From Candidatus Zixiibacteriota bacterium (GTDB taxonomy: Bacteria; Zixibacteria; MSB-5A5; UBA10806), in assembly GCA_020348065.1 (NCBI GenBank), contig CP070742.1:2896481-2956183 (forward strand): a DNA stretch of 59,703 nt, in the 5' to 3' direction. Below are positions 43,177 to 52,346 of this stretch, piece by piece. The notes beneath the pieces are model-generated. The model was not told the origin of the DNA, searched no databases, and saw nothing but the letters and a program-made list of their open reading frames with translations. Both the position numbers and the translations under genes were made by a program. How positions within the stretch are numbered: position 1 is the stretch's first letter; every line of letters begins with the position of its first letter.

Positions 43177-44229
43177 TCACATTAGTAGTCTGCCTGCATG
43201 GTCGTAATAAAACATCTTTTCAGATAAAAACCTCATCGATATCATATCGCCTATTCCATAATTCCCCTCGCCCTGAACCCTGATTCTCTCGCCTTTTTCA
43301 AGCTCCACAAAAAGGAGAACCGAGCGCCCCAGGTTCTCAAGAGATACTATTTTCCCTTTAATATCGCCGCTCTCGACGATCTTTACATCGTCCGGACGGA
43401 TGCCGAGGGTAATATTTTGCGGTTTGGCGAGTTGCCGAGATCCTTCAAGGCTGATTCGGGTGCCATTTTCGGTGATAAAATTATTGCCCGATAAATCCCC
43501 TTTTAAAAGGTTCATAGCGGGGAAACCGAGGAATCCCGCGGTAAAAAGGTGGGGAGGTCTTTCGTAAAGCTCCCTTGGAGAACCGGATGAAATAATCCTG
43601 CCCTCCTTCATTATATATATGATATCCGCCAGGCTCATGGCCTCCACCTGGTCATGGGTTACGTAAATCGATGTCCCGTTTACTCTTCGATGAAGCGTCA
43701 GGATCTCGCCCCGCATTTTCATGCGAAGTTCGGCGTCCAGGTTGGACAGCGGCTCATCAAACAGGTAAAGCTTCGGCTTCCTCACGATCGCTCGTCCCAG
43801 GGCCACCCTCTGGCGCTGCCCGCCGGAGAGTTCCTTCGGCTTCCGACTTAATAATTCTTTCAGTTCCAGAAGATCGGCCGCCCATTTGATGAATTGTTTT
43901 CTTTCCTCTTTACGAATTTTCCTCGATTTTAGCCCGAATTCGAGGTTTTCGATTACGGTCATGTGCGGGTAAAGAGCATAATTCTGAAAAACCATTGCGA
44001 CGTCGCGCTTTTTTGGTTCCCAGCCGGTAATATCAGCGCCGTCGATAAATATTTTTCCCTCGGTGGGCGTTTCCAGTCCCGAAATCAATCTCAAAAGAGT
44101 CGATTTTCCGCATCCAGAGGGCCCCAGCAGGACCGCGAACTTCCCTTCTTCGACAGATATATTAAGATCGTCGACTCCAGTGGCGCCGTTCAAGTATACC
44201 TTTTTCAAACCCTTTGTCTTTAATTTCAT
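43177..44229 (-). CDS. ABC transporter ATP-binding protein, MalK/UgpC type
   Basis: 350 residues. Walker A GPSGCGKST, Q-loop (MVFQNYALYPHMTV), signature LSGGQRQRVALGRA, Walker B LYLFDEPLSNLDA, H-loop YVTHDQ; the C-terminal TOBE-like domain has NITLGIRPDDV. It energises a sugar or sugar-phosphate importer, with two inner-membrane permeases and a binding protein that are not encoded in this window. Such ATPases are often shared among several importers. It is not the ATPase expected for the MacA/MacB-type pair at 18-20.5 kb. The stop faces paralogue 2 tail to tail. Confidence 0.92.
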   Translation of the reverse strand: MKLKTKGLKKVYLNGATGVDDLNISVEEGKFAVLLGPSGCGKSTLLRLISGLETPTEGKIFIDGADITGWEPKKRDVAMVFQNYALYPHMTVIENLEFGLKSRKIRKEERKQFIKWAADLLELKELLSRKPKELSGGQRQRVALGRAIVRKPKLYLFDEPLSNLDAELRMKMRGEILTLHRRVNGTSIYVTHDQVEAMSLADIIYIMKEGRIISSGSPRELYERPPHLFTAGFLGFPAMNLLKGDLSGNNFITENGTRISLEGSRQLAKPQNITLGIRPDDVKIVESGDIKGKIVSLENLGRSVLLFVELEKGERIRVQGEGNYGIGDMISMRFLSEKMFYYDHAGRLLM

Positions 44230-44289
44230 TACAGTATATATACAATATTGAGTATTTCCTTTTCAAATAATTTAGGCGTCGGGAACTTC

Positions 44290-44423
44290 AAAAACCGAAT
44301 CGGTGTTAGAGTGGCTGAGTTGATTTTGCCTTGTAAAGGCAAAACAACTCATCTTTCTTCTCTCTCCTGAGGAAAATCAGGAATAGACCCTGGCCGGACC
44401 CGTAAAAGGTCCGGCTTTTTTTT
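44290..44423 (+). ncRNA. Candidate small RNA or attenuator with intrinsic terminator
   Basis: Hairpin 1 (44316-44351) pairs TGAGTTG-a-TTTTGCC with GGCAAAACAACTCA around loop TTGTAAA. Hairpin 2 (44365-44382) is TCCTGA/TCAGGA. The terminator stem GCCGGACC/GGTCCGGC (44393-44415) is followed by eight T residues. The nearest upstream plus-strand gene ends at 43148 and the gene between is on the other strand, so this terminator ends a transcript that starts in the gap. It matches no RNA family I know. The 5' end is a guess. It could be a stand-alone RNA or a leader attenuator for the sigma gene. Confidence 0.45.
44393..44423 (+). terminator. Strong rho-independent terminator
   Basis: An 8-bp GC-rich stem (GCCGGACC/GGTCCGGC), 7-base loop, T8 tail. 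Plus-strand orientation. Confidence 0.85.
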
Positions 44424-44587
44424 GTTTTCGGATTCGCGGTTGGAATCGCAACATGTTATCATTTAATAAGTTATAAAATCCCTGTGATTTGAGGGGAATG
44501 AAATTCGACTTAATTTGTAATCTTTATGGGGAGAAGAAGCTTTCGGGCAACGGCTGGTCTTTGCCGTCTTGAGCCAGCCCAACGCGG

Positions 44588-45238
44588 ATGCGTTTGTTCT
44601 TAAAATTACCCCCGGCTGATGTCCGGGATACGCAAAAGGATTTTGCCGTGCAGGTTCCCTCGCGGACATCACAGAATACAATTGAAAGATTCGAGAAAAT
44701 AGCCCTTGTCCATTCGGGATTTATGCTGAACCTGGCCCGGAAACTAACGGGTAACGAGGCTCATGCTGAAGATCTTTATCAGGATACTTATTTCAAGGCG
44801 TTCAGATCTTTTGAAAGTTTTAACGGCGAATCCAGGTGCCGCGCCTGGCTGAAAAAGATCATGATAAACACCTTTATCAATATGTATAACAGAAGACAAA
44901 AGGTGGTATTTTGCCATAAGGACGATGAGGCTTTCAATCAGTTTCCGGCCGAGCCGTTAGAGAATCAGCCGGATTGCGAAAGGTCCGATCACGATTCCCT
45001 TTTGAGGGAATTAGTCTCCGATGAGGTGAAGAAATCCTTAATGCTTCTGCCCGAATCTTACCGAACGGTCGTCATTATGTATGATATGTTGGGATTTTCT
45101 TATAAGGAGGTTGCCCGGAAGGTACAGGCTCCCATGGGCACCATTAAATCGAGGCTCTTCAGGGGAAGGACCGCACTCAAGGAAAATCTCCAGCAATATT
45201 ACAATGAATTTAACGGCGGAAACGACTTGACCGGCTAA
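44588..45238 (+). CDS. ECF-type RNA polymerase sigma factor
   Basis: 216 residues from the first ATG. Region 2 is HAEDLYQDTYFKAFRSFESF with CRAWLKKIMINTFINMYNRR; region 4 is LPESYRTVVIMYDMLGFSYKEVARKV with GTIKSRLFRGR (helix-turn-helix). It directs polymerase to a specific promoter set, often for envelope stress. No anti-sigma factor is visible; the next gene is a four-helix membrane protein 130 bases away. ATG 44588 has no ribosome binding site, while GTG 44648 follows AAGGA by seven bases and would give 196 residues, so the true start may be there. Confidence 0.88.
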   Translation: MRLFLKLPPADVRDTQKDFAVQVPSRTSQNTIERFEKIALVHSGFMLNLARKLTGNEAHAEDLYQDTYFKAFRSFESFNGESRCRAWLKKIMINTFINMYNRRQKVVFCHKDDEAFNQFPAEPLENQPDCERSDHDSLLRELVSDEVKKSLMLLPESYRTVVIMYDMLGFSYKEVARKVQAPMGTIKSRLFRGRTALKENLQQYYNEFNGGNDLTG

Positions 45239-45308
45239 TATGTCGCCGCTTATGTTTTAGTTGAATAACTGCAGGGATATTCGACCTATTTTTTGATAAA
45301 GATTTATA

Positions 45309-45337
45309 TTGACATTTCTCCGCTTTATTTTTAAGAA
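45309..45337 (+). promoter_or_regulatory. Sigma70-like promoter of the small membrane protein gene
   Basis: TTGACA (45309-45314), 17-base spacer, TAAGAA (45332-45337), about 30 bases before the ribosome binding site AAGGAGGGA. Confidence 0.45.
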
Positions 45338-45368
45338 ATATATGTTTACTTTAAAATAAGGAGGGAAT

Positions 45369-45788
45369 ATGAACTGGAAAAGGCTTTGGTTGACGGCTTT
45401 GATAACATTCATCTTTCTGCAATTAACCGATTTTCTCATTCATTGGGTTATCCTTGAAGGCGTATACGAAGATTTAGCGGCCCGGGGAATTTTCAGTAGC
45501 GCCGGTGTAATATGCGGGTATATATGGGTGGAGATACTTATGACCGCGCTTTTCTCGTTCTTCTTCACCTATATATTTGTAAAAGGTTACGAGGGCAAAG
45601 GGGTTCTCGAGGGCGTTCGTTACGGAATCGTTATTGGATTCTTCTGGGTATTTACAAACGCCTACAACGCTTTTGTAATCATACCTATTCCGTACGGTCT
45701 GGTATGGTACTGGATAATCGCCGGTTTTATTCAAACAATAATAGCGGGGATTCTGGCGGCTATTATCTATAAGCCGAAACAGGGGTAA
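45369..45788 (+). CDS. Four-helix inner-membrane protein, function unknown
   Basis: 139 residues with an ideal ribosome binding site (AAGGAGGG). Hydrophobic helices at about 8-27, 46-72, 84-104 and 110-132. The pattern of polar residues inside helices (QLTDFLIHWVILEGVY, FTNAYNAF) is typical of small conserved membrane proteins, but no family is identified with confidence. It has its own promoter and is separate from the sigma factor gene. Only five bases separate its stop from the stop of the convergent propeller gene. Confidence 0.65.
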   Translation: MNWKRLWLTALITFIFLQLTDFLIHWVILEGVYEDLAARGIFSSAGVICGYIWVEILMTALFSFFFTYIFVKGYEGKGVLEGVRYGIVIGFFWVFTNAYNAFVIIPIPYGLVWYWIIAGFIQTIIAGILAAIIYKPKQG

Positions 45789-45793
45789 AGAGC

Positions 45794-47617
45794 CTATTTT
45801 ATAAAAGTCATAGCTTTGGTTTTTCCGGATTCGGTATTGGATCTAAGACGGTAGAAATAGACGCCTGATGACACATATTTAGCGTGGTCGCTTCTCCCAT
45901 TCCAGATTATTTCGCGTCGGGCAGCGTCGCTTATCATAAAGGTTTTTACGATTTTCCCTTTTATATCGAATATTTCGAGGTATAGCGGAAAAGTCATATT
46001 CCTCGCCGAAATCGGTATACTGGTTGAAGCATTGAACGGGTTGGGATAATTTTTCCCCACAATAAGGCTTCTTGGGACTCCCGCGATCTCCCGGATCCCT
46101 ATCAGAGTGGATCGATATAGAGCCGGCGCCGACTCCTGGCCCGAAAGATCTACGGCCTGGACGCTGATTATGAAATCATCAAAACAAGACGATCCGATTT
46201 CGAAATGATTGTCATACAAAATTGTATCTCTTCCGTTGAAATCGACAATGTAATGGCTGATGTCGGGTTCGGAATTATCCCTCCATGAAATGACATTATT
46301 TTCCCTGTTGAACTCGAAACCGTTCGGGGCCGGGGGAGGGGAATCATAGATTGAATAATAAACCTCCTCGTCTCCGAGCAGATCGGGATTTTCCCGGTTG
46401 GTTATATATATAAGATGCAGATTGTGGAACGAATCCGCCGCTATTACAGGCATCATATTAAAAAAGCCCGTCGAGTTTGTAACCTGAACCGCATCCGATA
46501 AGGCCCCCGTGATGGTATTGAATCTTTGATGATATATCTGACCATCGGGCGCATCTTTAGGCGCTTCATAAACGAAATCCACGAAATCGCCGTTAACGGC
46601 AACACATGGATATCCACTGGTCTTATCGCCGGCGGATAGGATCATCGGTTCCGTCCATACCCCGGAAATATTGGATAAAAATAGGGCTTTAGAATTTATA
46701 TTGCTGACCTCGAACGTAATGAAGATCAAATCGTTTCCACTTTTTCGGGGAGAAACCGCGATATAGGGAAACCGGCAGTATCTGGTTTCATTCGGGGTGA
46801 GATCTTCAATTTCCGTAACCAGCCCATTTTTAATGTTTAAAGTCAATAGGAAAATATGACCGCGGGGGAATTCGTCGCAGATTATGCGGCAGACAAGATA
46901 TATTCTATCATTACTGCCTGCGCTTGCCGAAAGATTAACGCCTCTATACTCTAAGCCCCGTTCCGGGAAAATAATCGGCTGTTCGCTCGTTAACGGTTCG
47001 TCCTTATCGTAGATTTTATAATATACAGGCAAACTACCCGGGAGTTCTGGATTAACATACGGCCAGAATGTTATGAACATATCTTCGTATGCGGCTATTG
47101 TTGTCTGCCAGCCGCTGGATGAAAAAGTCAGGTAATGGCCGCCGGGGCTGGAAACCATATCGGTTTTTATTTGTCTGGATGGATGATTGGCGAACCAGGA
47201 ACCGTATAATTCTCCTCCGAATGGTCTCTCTTCGACGTAAACAGAAAAGAGTTTTCCGTCGCGCCGCGGGTAAATTGAAGGATGCCCGAATATTACCACC
47301 GAATCGATTATTGATAGTTCATAATCGGAAAAATCCCATTTCATCCATGTAGGATCGGGATCTTTGCCTCTATAATAGATTCTTAAAGGACGTCCCTGCC
47401 GCCTGTCTTCCCAGACGACGTGTACGCGATTATTTCCGTCGACGGATATTGACCAGGGACAATCGGCTCCGCGGCTTGCCTGTTTCCCGTCACTAACGAC
47501 ATTTACGCGAATATCGCCTTTCCATTCCGACCGGGCCGATCTCGAGGAAAACAATATCAGACAGAATACGAATAATGAAAATAATAATATGAATTTCCCG
47601 AAATTCTGATTTTTCAT
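45794..47617 (-). CDS. Secreted sialidase-like propeller protein with T9SS sorting domain
   Basis: 607 residues from the ATG at 47617, which follows GCGGAGG by six bases; the in-frame ATG at 47632 is inside that ribosome binding site region. Signal peptide about residues 10-30. Residues 40-420 have propeller-like blades with Asp-box-like strings (SISVDGNNRVHVVWEDRR, VAVNGDFVDFVYEA, IAADSFHNLHLIYI). A fibronectin-like segment (PNGFEFNRENNVISWRDNS) and a sorting domain (YPNPFNASTS, FDIKGKIVKT, SSGVYFYRLRS, terminal IK) follow. Glycan binding or sialidase-like activity is possible but no catalytic set was assigned. Confidence 0.8.
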   Translation of the reverse strand: MKNQNFGKFILLFSLFVFCLILFSSRSARSEWKGDIRVNVVSDGKQASRGADCPWSISVDGNNRVHVVWEDRRQGRPLRIYYRGKDPDPTWMKWDFSDYELSIIDSVVIFGHPSIYPRRDGKLFSVYVEERPFGGELYGSWFANHPSRQIKTDMVSSPGGHYLTFSSSGWQTTIAAYEDMFITFWPYVNPELPGSLPVYYKIYDKDEPLTSEQPIIFPERGLEYRGVNLSASAGSNDRIYLVCRIICDEFPRGHIFLLTLNIKNGLVTEIEDLTPNETRYCRFPYIAVSPRKSGNDLIFITFEVSNINSKALFLSNISGVWTEPMILSAGDKTSGYPCVAVNGDFVDFVYEAPKDAPDGQIYHQRFNTITGALSDAVQVTNSTGFFNMMPVIAADSFHNLHLIYITNRENPDLLGDEEVYYSIYDSPPPAPNGFEFNRENNVISWRDNSEPDISHYIVDFNGRDTILYDNHFEIGSSCFDDFIISVQAVDLSGQESAPALYRSTLIGIREIAGVPRSLIVGKNYPNPFNASTSIPISARNMTFPLYLEIFDIKGKIVKTFMISDAARREIIWNGRSDHAKYVSSGVYFYRLRSNTESGKTKAMTFIK

Positions 47618-47924
47618 CACCGGCCTCCGCATGCAAATCGGCGATAATCATATTTTTTTGATGCGGAAGTATTTCAAATGGAATCCTGTTCATTTTTTGC
47701 GTTCCAGCATGTAACCGGATTATTAATTCGATCTCGAAGCGGGTTGAAAAGAGAAACATCTATTTATTTTTGAAACACCTGTGGTCGGGGAAAGAAAATA
47801 AGCGTGAAATATAGATTCAAAATAAATGCGACGAAGTCTGGCGGAAAAATATGGATTGTGATTTGGGAATAATGTTGTATATTTTCGGTAACGGGAGAGA
47901 ATAGAATTTAAACCGGAGGAAAAT
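47618..47924. other. Divergent intergenic region
   Basis: 307 bases between the propeller gene (-) and the subtilase gene (+). It holds the subtilase promoter at 47856-47883 and no other element I can support; the rest is AT-rich and featureless. Confidence 0.4.
47856..47883 (+). promoter_or_regulatory. Sigma70-like promoter of the subtilase gene
   Basis: TTGTGA (47856-47861), 16-base spacer, TATATT (47878-47883). The start codon at 47925 follows CCGGAGG. Confidence 0.45.
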
Positions 47925-50816
47925 ATGAGGAATTTCGCGATCGTCGCCATGCTCTTTCTTTTTTTCGGTACCGCTTTTTCCGGGTCCATAGATTCGAGGC
48001 TTGAAGCGAAACTGGAGAATGCGGCCCCGGATCAGTTTTATAAGACGTTGATCTTCATGAAATATCAGATCAATCTCATAGATTTGAAAAAGGATATTGA
48101 ATTCGTAAATGCCACGCGGGCGGAACGTCACAGACGGGTAATAACGGAGCTGCAACGGATAGCCACCGAGACCCAGCCCGATATCCTGGCGTACTTGACG
48201 GATCGAAAAACCGCAGGCTCGGTTGGCGGATTCAGGGGATTCTGGATATGCAATATGATAGTCGCGGAATTGACGGCCTCCGAAATTTACGCTGTAGCCG
48301 CGCGCGAGGATGTGGATGAAGTCCATAGCGAATTCAAAGGAGAATTAATCAAGCCGGTTACCGTTGAAAAAAACGATCCTCCAACGATAAACAGCGTGGA
48401 GATCGGAGTCAGGGCGATTAAGGCCGACAGCATGTGGGCGCTGGGATACACCGGCCAGGGGCGATTGGTGTGCAATATCGATACCGGTGTCGACGGCAAC
48501 CACATCGCCCTGAGCCAGAGGTGGAGGGGCGCCAACGGTTATCCTGCCGATGAGAGTTGGTATGATTCCGCGAATCCCGGAAATTCTTTTCCCCATGACG
48601 AATACGGTCACGGAACGCATACCATGGGTACCATATGCGGCAGAAGCGCGACCGGCGGGGATACATTGGGAGTAGCGATTGACGCTCAATGGATTGCGGC
48701 TCGCGCCGTTGATATTTCCGGCGGGAATATCGCCGCCGCTTTTCAATGGGCAGCCGATCCCGACGGCGATCCCAATACCGTTCATGACGTTCCCGACGCT
48801 ATTTCTAACTCCTGGGGTTCAATCGGAGACTGTCCTCCCAGTTATTATTCATTGATCGATAACTGCGAGGCTGCCGGCGCGGCGGTTGTATTTGCCGCGG
48901 GGAACGAAGGACCCGACGCGCAAACATTAAGAATCCCGGCAAACAGAATAACTACGCCGTACAATTGTTTTTCGGTGGGAGCGGTAGACGGCGCCAACAG
49001 CAGTTATCCCATATCGTATTTCTCATCCCGGGGACCGTCCCAGTGCGACGGACAGACCATCAAACCCGAAATCGTGGCTCCGGGGTTAAACGTTAGATCG
49101 TCCATACCCGGAAACGCCTACGCCACGATGAGCGGAACCTCCATGGCCTGTCCGCACGTGGCCGGCGCCATCGCCCTTTTACGGCAAGTAAATCCCAATG
49201 CCACCGTCGATACCATTAAATGGGCGCTTATGCAGTCCGCGGCCGATCTGGGAAACAGCGGGGAAGACAACACTTATGGATGGGGGATCATTAATGTCCG
49301 CGCGGCCATGGATCTATTGCCCACTATTAACGAGCCTTATCTTTTTGTAAGCGCTGCCTACGTGGTTGATTTCAACAACAACTATCCCGATCCGGGCGAA
49401 ACAATCGACCTTTATATAAGACTCCAGAATACCGGTATATCAATTGATAATGTCGCCGCCGTGATAAGCGCTAATGATATCTATACCGACATAACCTCCG
49501 ATTCGGTATTTTACGGCGCCATCGCGGGAAATGATACCTCAGCTACATCCGATCCTTACGTGATGTCTTTTTCCGAGGACACCCCCATCGGTTATGATGT
49601 CAACTTTGAATTATACATTACCGGCGACGGGGGTTATAACGTTACCAGGAACCTGGTGTTGTCGGTGGGCATGCTGGCCGATCCCGGTATAGCCGACCAC
49701 GACGTCGGTAACGCCCGTTTCACGATCTCGAATTTCGGGCAATACGGTCTGGCGCCGACCACGATCAATACTATCTGGAACGGGGTGGGGTACAAGATGT
49801 CGCCCTCCGCGCCCAATTATCTTTTCGAAGGAGCGTTATTTATCGGGGATGGTCCGACCCGCGTATCCAACGGCGCCCGCGATGAAAATCAAAATATAGG
49901 CGATGATTTCAACGCCGTGACCAATATCGAACTGCTTGAACCGGGACCTCTCGCCGACCAGGAATATCATACTTCCTTCAACGACCAGAACGCCACCGAA
50001 CCGCTTGGCGTGCTCGTCTCTCAAAAATCGTTCGCTTTTTCAGCCGCTCCCGATGACGAGTATATTATTACCGAATATACCATCGCAAATACCGGCGTCA
50101 ATACGCTGACGGGTGTGCTGGTGGCTCATTTCGAGGACTGGGATATGACCTGGAACGTGGGCAATGATATGGTTAATTTCGATAGAGGCAGAAACCTCGG
50201 ATATCATTATAACGCCAACAATTATCGTGGCCATCAGGTGCTTTCCGATTCGGGCGTTTATTCCTTCATGGCTCTGGATAACGCCGTTCATGTCTATCCG
50301 CCGGCTTTTGCACTGGCGGATAAATGGAGCTATATGAACGCCGGTATAGTCGATACCGCCATCACCACGATCAGGGATTGCTCGATAATTATAACCACCG
50401 GCCCTTACGATATCGCGCCGGGCGAGGAAGCAATCGCCGCTTTTTCGATTCTCGGTGGGAACTCCCTCTCTGACATCCGGGCCAACGCCGATGCCGCAAT
50501 CGCGCGCTACGGTCTTATGACTTCGATTAGTGATAATTTTGTCGAGTTGCCGGCTGAGTTTTCTTTATTGCAGAACTATCCGAATCCGTTTAATGCCAGA
50601 ACGACAATAAGCTTTTCCGTTCCGGGACCGGGACGGGTTCTGATCGAAGCCTTCGATCTGCTGGGTAGAAAAGTCAAGACAATTTTTGACGATCACCTTG
50701 AAGCCGGAAATCATACCGCCGCATGGGACTGCTCGAATCTTTCTTCCGGCATATATTTTTACAGGCTAACGGCAGGAAATGAATCCGCGGTAAGGAAAAT
50801 GACTTTGATAAAATAG
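47925..50816 (+). CDS. Secreted subtilisin-like serine protease (S8) with T9SS sorting domain
   Basis: 963 residues. Signal peptide to about residue 20, an inhibitor-like prodomain (about 25-150, FYKTLIFMKYQ, MIVAELTASEIYAVAAREDVDEV), then a bacillopeptidase F-like catalytic domain: D186 in CNIDTGVDG, H229 in YGHGTHTMG, oxyanion N327 in FAAGNEG, S406 in SGTSMACPHVAGA. CARDB-like and other beta-domains follow (ISNFGQYGL, YTIANTGVNTLTGVLVAHFEDWD), then a sorting domain (YPNPFNARTT, FDLLGRKVKT, SSGIYFYRLTA, terminal LIK). With the C25 and M14 enzymes it gives a three-protease exported set. Active site complete. Confidence 0.92.
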   Translation: MRNFAIVAMLFLFFGTAFSGSIDSRLEAKLENAAPDQFYKTLIFMKYQINLIDLKKDIEFVNATRAERHRRVITELQRIATETQPDILAYLTDRKTAGSVGGFRGFWICNMIVAELTASEIYAVAAREDVDEVHSEFKGELIKPVTVEKNDPPTINSVEIGVRAIKADSMWALGYTGQGRLVCNIDTGVDGNHIALSQRWRGANGYPADESWYDSANPGNSFPHDEYGHGTHTMGTICGRSATGGDTLGVAIDAQWIAARAVDISGGNIAAAFQWAADPDGDPNTVHDVPDAISNSWGSIGDCPPSYYSLIDNCEAAGAAVVFAAGNEGPDAQTLRIPANRITTPYNCFSVGAVDGANSSYPISYFSSRGPSQCDGQTIKPEIVAPGLNVRSSIPGNAYATMSGTSMACPHVAGAIALLRQVNPNATVDTIKWALMQSAADLGNSGEDNTYGWGIINVRAAMDLLPTINEPYLFVSAAYVVDFNNNYPDPGETIDLYIRLQNTGISIDNVAAVISANDIYTDITSDSVFYGAIAGNDTSATSDPYVMSFSEDTPIGYDVNFELYITGDGGYNVTRNLVLSVGMLADPGIADHDVGNARFTISNFGQYGLAPTTINTIWNGVGYKMSPSAPNYLFEGALFIGDGPTRVSNGARDENQNIGDDFNAVTNIELLEPGPLADQEYHTSFNDQNATEPLGVLVSQKSFAFSAAPDDEYIITEYTIANTGVNTLTGVLVAHFEDWDMTWNVGNDMVNFDRGRNLGYHYNANNYRGHQVLSDSGVYSFMALDNAVHVYPPAFALADKWSYMNAGIVDTAITTIRDCSIIITTGPYDIAPGEEAIAAFSILGGNSLSDIRANADAAIARYGLMTSISDNFVELPAEFSLLQNYPNPFNARTTISFSVPGPGRVLIEAFDLLGRKVKTIFDDHLEAGNHTAAWDCSNLSSGIYFYRLTAGNESAVRKMTLIK

Positions 50817-50837
50817 GCAAAATCGAGCAAAAAAAAT

Positions 50838-50872
50838 AAACATGGGCCGGTCTTCGGGCCCATGTTTTATTT
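50838..50872. terminator. Bidirectional rho-independent terminator
   Basis: An 11-bp stem AAACATGGGCC/GGCCCATGTTT (50838-50848 and 50857-50867) with A-run on one side and T-run on the other, between the convergent subtilase and NYN genes. Confidence 0.8.
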
Positions 50873-50884
50873 TAAGACTGTTTA

Positions 50885-51499
50885 TCAGCTTAACAGATTA
50901 TTTTCGGGTTTTTCATTCTTTTCCGGCTGCTGGATACCCTCCAGAAATTCTTTATCGATCAAGATATATTTATCGGCGGTTTGACGGAGAAGATATGAAC
51001 CTCCGAGATTGGCCACCTCGACGTGCTTGCCGAGATCTTTTATGTTCTCGACGAGTACGGCGAAATCCTCGTCGCCGGATACGAGGATAGCGGTATCGAA
51101 ATTGTCCTTGTAGGCGTGCGACAGCATATCGATGACTATAAATGTATCGACCCCTTTTTCAACATATGTCGGCGCTGAAAAAAACGTTCCGTCGGGAAGG
51201 GTTTGTTTTACCAGCCGTTTTTCAAGTCTTCCGAATTTTTTTGTCAGATAAGGAACGGAATCCAGGGAATCGAAAAACGATTGCTGCATTCGATATTTCT
51301 CATCGTCATCCTCCCGGTTGAGAGGAGCGTTATAATAATAGACGCGGATAAGATGTCTCTTTTTTACGAGACGTCTGGAGAATTCATGGAAATCGAGATT
51401 GGTCCGGCCGGCGACATGTTTTAAACTGTGATACAGGTTGTTGCCATCTATGAAAATCATTACTCTCTCGTCGCTTTCATTCCTTGAAAATAATTTCAT
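50885..51499 (-). CDS. NYN/LabA-like (DUF88) PIN-fold protein
   Basis: 204 residues from the ATG at 51499, which has AGAGGG upstream; the frame is open from a TTG six codons earlier. Acidic PIN-like site: VMIFIDGNNLYHSL, EKGVDTFIVIDMLSHA and AILVSGDEDFAVLVENI. NYN proteins are predicted metal-dependent RNases, some regulatory. Cytosolic. The C-terminal tail is charged and likely disordered. Single gene with its own terminator. Confidence 0.85.
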   Translation of the reverse strand: MKLFSRNESDERVMIFIDGNNLYHSLKHVAGRTNLDFHEFSRRLVKKRHLIRVYYYNAPLNREDDDEKYRMQQSFFDSLDSVPYLTKKFGRLEKRLVKQTLPDGTFFSAPTYVEKGVDTFIVIDMLSHAYKDNFDTAILVSGDEDFAVLVENIKDLGKHVEVANLGGSYLLRQTADKYILIDKEFLEGIQQPEKNEKPENNLLS

Positions 51500-51714
51500 A
51501 TCATTACCCTCTTTCAATAATGACCTTTAGCCTCAAAAAAACCCGGAAATGCTAATAGGTTCTGAATTGGTTCTGACTATTTAAAGTTTTTTATTTTAAT
51601 AAAGTCAAGCCACAATTGTATTACCGCAGAATAACCTCTTGTGCCGGTATCCATCCTCCTTTCAATTTAAAAACGGAGACAGGGCGGCCGCCGTCGCTTT
51701 AAACCTTGCGTTTC

Positions 51715-52224
51715 TTATTCGGATTCCCGGGAAGATGCGCGCTGGCCGACAATGTGTCTGTCGATATAAAACAGGCTGCCAGGCTCGCCTTCCACCATTT
51801 TGATCTGGTTTAAAATATCTTCCGCCGTGGCCTCTTCCTCGACCTGCTCTGAAATAAACCATTGCAGGTGAGCCTGGGTGGCGTAATCATTTTCTTCGAT
51901 GGCCAGTTTGTTAAGATTATTGATTAAACTCGTGACTTTTCTTTCATGTTCAAGGGTTTGCTCGAAGGTATCCTTTACAGATTTGAAGTTTGATGGCGGT
52001 TCCTCGATAGCCTTCAGTATTACTCTTCCGCCACGCTCCTGCAGATAATCGAACAGTTTAAAGCCATGCGTTCTTTCCTCTTCGGCCTGCAGCCGAAACC
52101 ATTCCGCGAATCCCTTGTAGTTTTCGGATTCGCAATATGCCGCCATCGAAAGATAAAAATAAGACGAATAAAATTCGGCATTTATCTGATCGTTGATCGC
52201 TTTTTGCATTTTCTCACTGATCAT
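51715..52224 (-). CDS. ftnA: Ferritin (FtnA-type, non-heme)
   Basis: 169 residues. Ferroxidase-site residues E17 (NAEFYSSYFY), E50 and H53 (EEERTHGFKLF), E94 (EHERKV) and E126 (ISEQVEEE) are in place. It stores iron as ferric mineral in a 24-mer cage; useful here given the heavy demand for heme iron. Start: AAGGAG stands six bases before ATG 52224 but only three before an in-frame GTG, so the ATG is used. Monocistronic. No Fur-type box recognised. Confidence 0.94.
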   Translation of the reverse strand: MISEKMQKAINDQINAEFYSSYFYLSMAAYCESENYKGFAEWFRLQAEEERTHGFKLFDYLQERGGRVILKAIEEPPSNFKSVKDTFEQTLEHERKVTSLINNLNKLAIEENDYATQAHLQWFISEQVEEEATAEDILNQIKMVEGEPGSLFYIDRHIVGQRASSRESE

Positions 52225-52346
52225 CACGCGCTCCTTACATCAAATTTAATTAAAACGATCCCGGGTTCAAAATCAAAATATTTACAAATTCCGATAACTC
52301 CGGATCCGTTACCTTGGTTCCCGTTCCGTTTTACGAATAATTTCAA

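Larger units (their letters stand above)
44230..44587. other. Intergenic region with candidate small RNA and sigma-factor leader
   Basis: 358 bases between divergent genes. It contains two hairpins and a strong plus-strand terminator (44290-44423), then a leader with GGCTGG...CCAGCC (hairpin, about 44552-44579) just before the ECF sigma start. AT-rich promoter-like sequence covers 44230-44275. Confidence 0.5.

Noticed and set aside
44316-44351. tRNA-Tyr-like anticodon arm (loop TTGTAAA, anticodon GTA)
   Set aside because: No acceptor stem, no T-arm with TTCRA, and the stem is far longer than an anticodon stem.
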